The notes under the pieces were generated by a model. The model did not search any database and was not told the DNA's origin. It saw only the letters and a list, made by a program, of their open reading frames with translations. Below are positions 63,549 to 64,000 of a DNA stretch of 64,000 nt, one piece after another. Source of the stretch: an uncultured Alistipes sp. (GTDB lineage Bacteria > Bacteroidota > Bacteroidia > Bacteroidales > Rikenellaceae); NCBI GenBank assembly GCA_944321185.1, contig CALUKH010000003.1, forward strand, positions 1-64,000, written 5' to 3'. The translations under genes and the position numbers were made by a program. The number at the start of each line of letters is the position of its first letter. The first letter of the stretch is position 1.

Positions 63549-64000
63549 ATGAAAAACTTTACGCTAAAGTTTGCCCTGACGCTCCTGCTGGGACTGGGGA
63601 TGGCTACCGCGGCCATGGCCCAGAAGATCGGTGGAGTGGTCAAGGATTCGGCAGGCAATCCGGTGATCGGAGCCTCGGTGGTCGTAGAAGGCACGACTTT
63701 GGGAGCCAGCTCGGGCGTCGACGGCTCGTGGTCGCTGCAGGTCCCCGATGCCGCGAAGAAGACGCTGGTGTTCTCCTATATAGGTATGAAGACGCAGCGC
63801 GTGGCCATCGGCACGAAGACAAAGATCGATATCACGCTCGAGGATGAGTCGACGGCTCTGGACGACGTGGTTGTGGTGGGTTACGCCACGGTACGGCGTC
63901 GCGACGTGGTGGGTTCGGTCTCGTCGGTCAATGCCGAGGAGCTGACCCAGATGCCGGTGGCCTCGGTCGCCGAAGCCATGACGGGTCGTATGGCCGGTGT
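63549..64000 (+). CDS. SusC/RagA-family TonB-linked transporter (3' truncated by window end)
   Basis: The first 150 codons of an outer-membrane SusC. The signal peptide is MKNFTLKFALTLLLGLGMAT with cleavage near AAMAQ. It is followed by the carboxypeptidase-like domain (IGGVVKDSAGNPVIGASVVV, GSWSLQVPD, LVFSYIGMKTQRVAIG) and the SusC box TALDDVVVVGYATVRRRDVV, then the plug start (EAMTGRMAGV). It stands directly after the pectin enzymes and regulator, so it probably imports galacturonan oligosaccharides; the matching SusD would lie beyond the window. Confidence 0.93.
   Translation, partial: MKNFTLKFALTLLLGLGMATAAMAQKIGGVVKDSAGNPVIGASVVVEGTTLGASSGVDGSWSLQVPDAAKKTLVFSYIGMKTQRVAIGTKTKIDITLEDESTALDDVVVVGYATVRRRDVVGSVSSVNAEELTQMPVASVAEAMTGRMAG

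Noticed and set aside
63640..63822. Short minus-strand frame in the terminal SusC
   Set aside because: Antisense to a clear SusC N-terminus.

Overview
The window looks like a chromosomal segment of a gut Bacteroidota of the Alistipes (Rikenellaceae) type. The grounds are high GC coding DNA, SusC/SusD pairs, a hybrid two-component sensor, AraC and MATE genes of Bacteroidota type, no clear Shine-Dalgarno sites, and many Bacteroidota-type promoters (TTG, about 19 nt, then TAnnTTTG). The genus is inferred from general resemblance and was not tested by a search.

Layout. (1) 1-1711: end of an SDR oxidoreductase and uxuA (hexuronate catabolism). (2) 1825-7284, minus: a lipoprotein gene, then a likely operon ychF, SIMPL protein, gltX, galM. 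(3) 7456-13416, plus: a Glu/Pro-rich protein, rsmI, a DUF389 membrane protein, an LpxL-like acyltransferase and a GT2 glycosyltransferase. (4) 13616-18168, minus: glnS, a repeat plus zinc-finger secreted protein, and a beta-barrel protein. (5) 18256-19644: an SPOUT methyltransferase and panB. (6) 19743-21399, minus: a lipoprotein and a thiol-disulfide lipoprotein. (7) 21600-24972: guaB, a DUF3795 gene and guaA, followed by an eight-unit non-coding tandem repeat and a terminator. (8) 25724-30045: a TonB-dependent receptor and a beta-helix lipoprotein. (9) 30233-31975: an exonuclease and a phosphate-selective-type porin. (10) 32297-38459, minus: SusC, SusD and TlpA genes. (11) 38851-41801: a MarR regulator and a four-domain CoA-disulfide reductase/rhodanese/TusA/DsrE protein. 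(12) 41905-43110: pncB. (13) 43237-49175: two tandem AraC regulators, a MATE exporter, a DUF3737 protein and a PatB-like C-S lyase. (14) 49411-49502: tRNA-Ser(GCU). (15) 49632-64000: a pectin utilisation locus.

The pectin locus is the clearest functional unit. It encodes an esterase with an STN-like N-terminus, a DUF4861 protein, GH28 polygalacturonase, PL1 pectate lyase, a CE12-CE8 fusion, a hybrid two-component regulator, a GH105 unsaturated-uronide hydrolase and the start of a SusC. Together these would de-esterify homogalacturonan, cut it, remove the unsaturated end sugars, and sense and import the products.

The most unusual signals are: the structured tandem array between guaA and its terminator; a 16-bp motif placed at the same distance from the -7 box of two promoters beside the AraC pair; a C9 run in the signal peptide of one SusC; a cysteine cluster in one AraC sensor domain; and the multi-domain sulfur-handling protein. 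No transposon, phage or CRISPR array was recognised.
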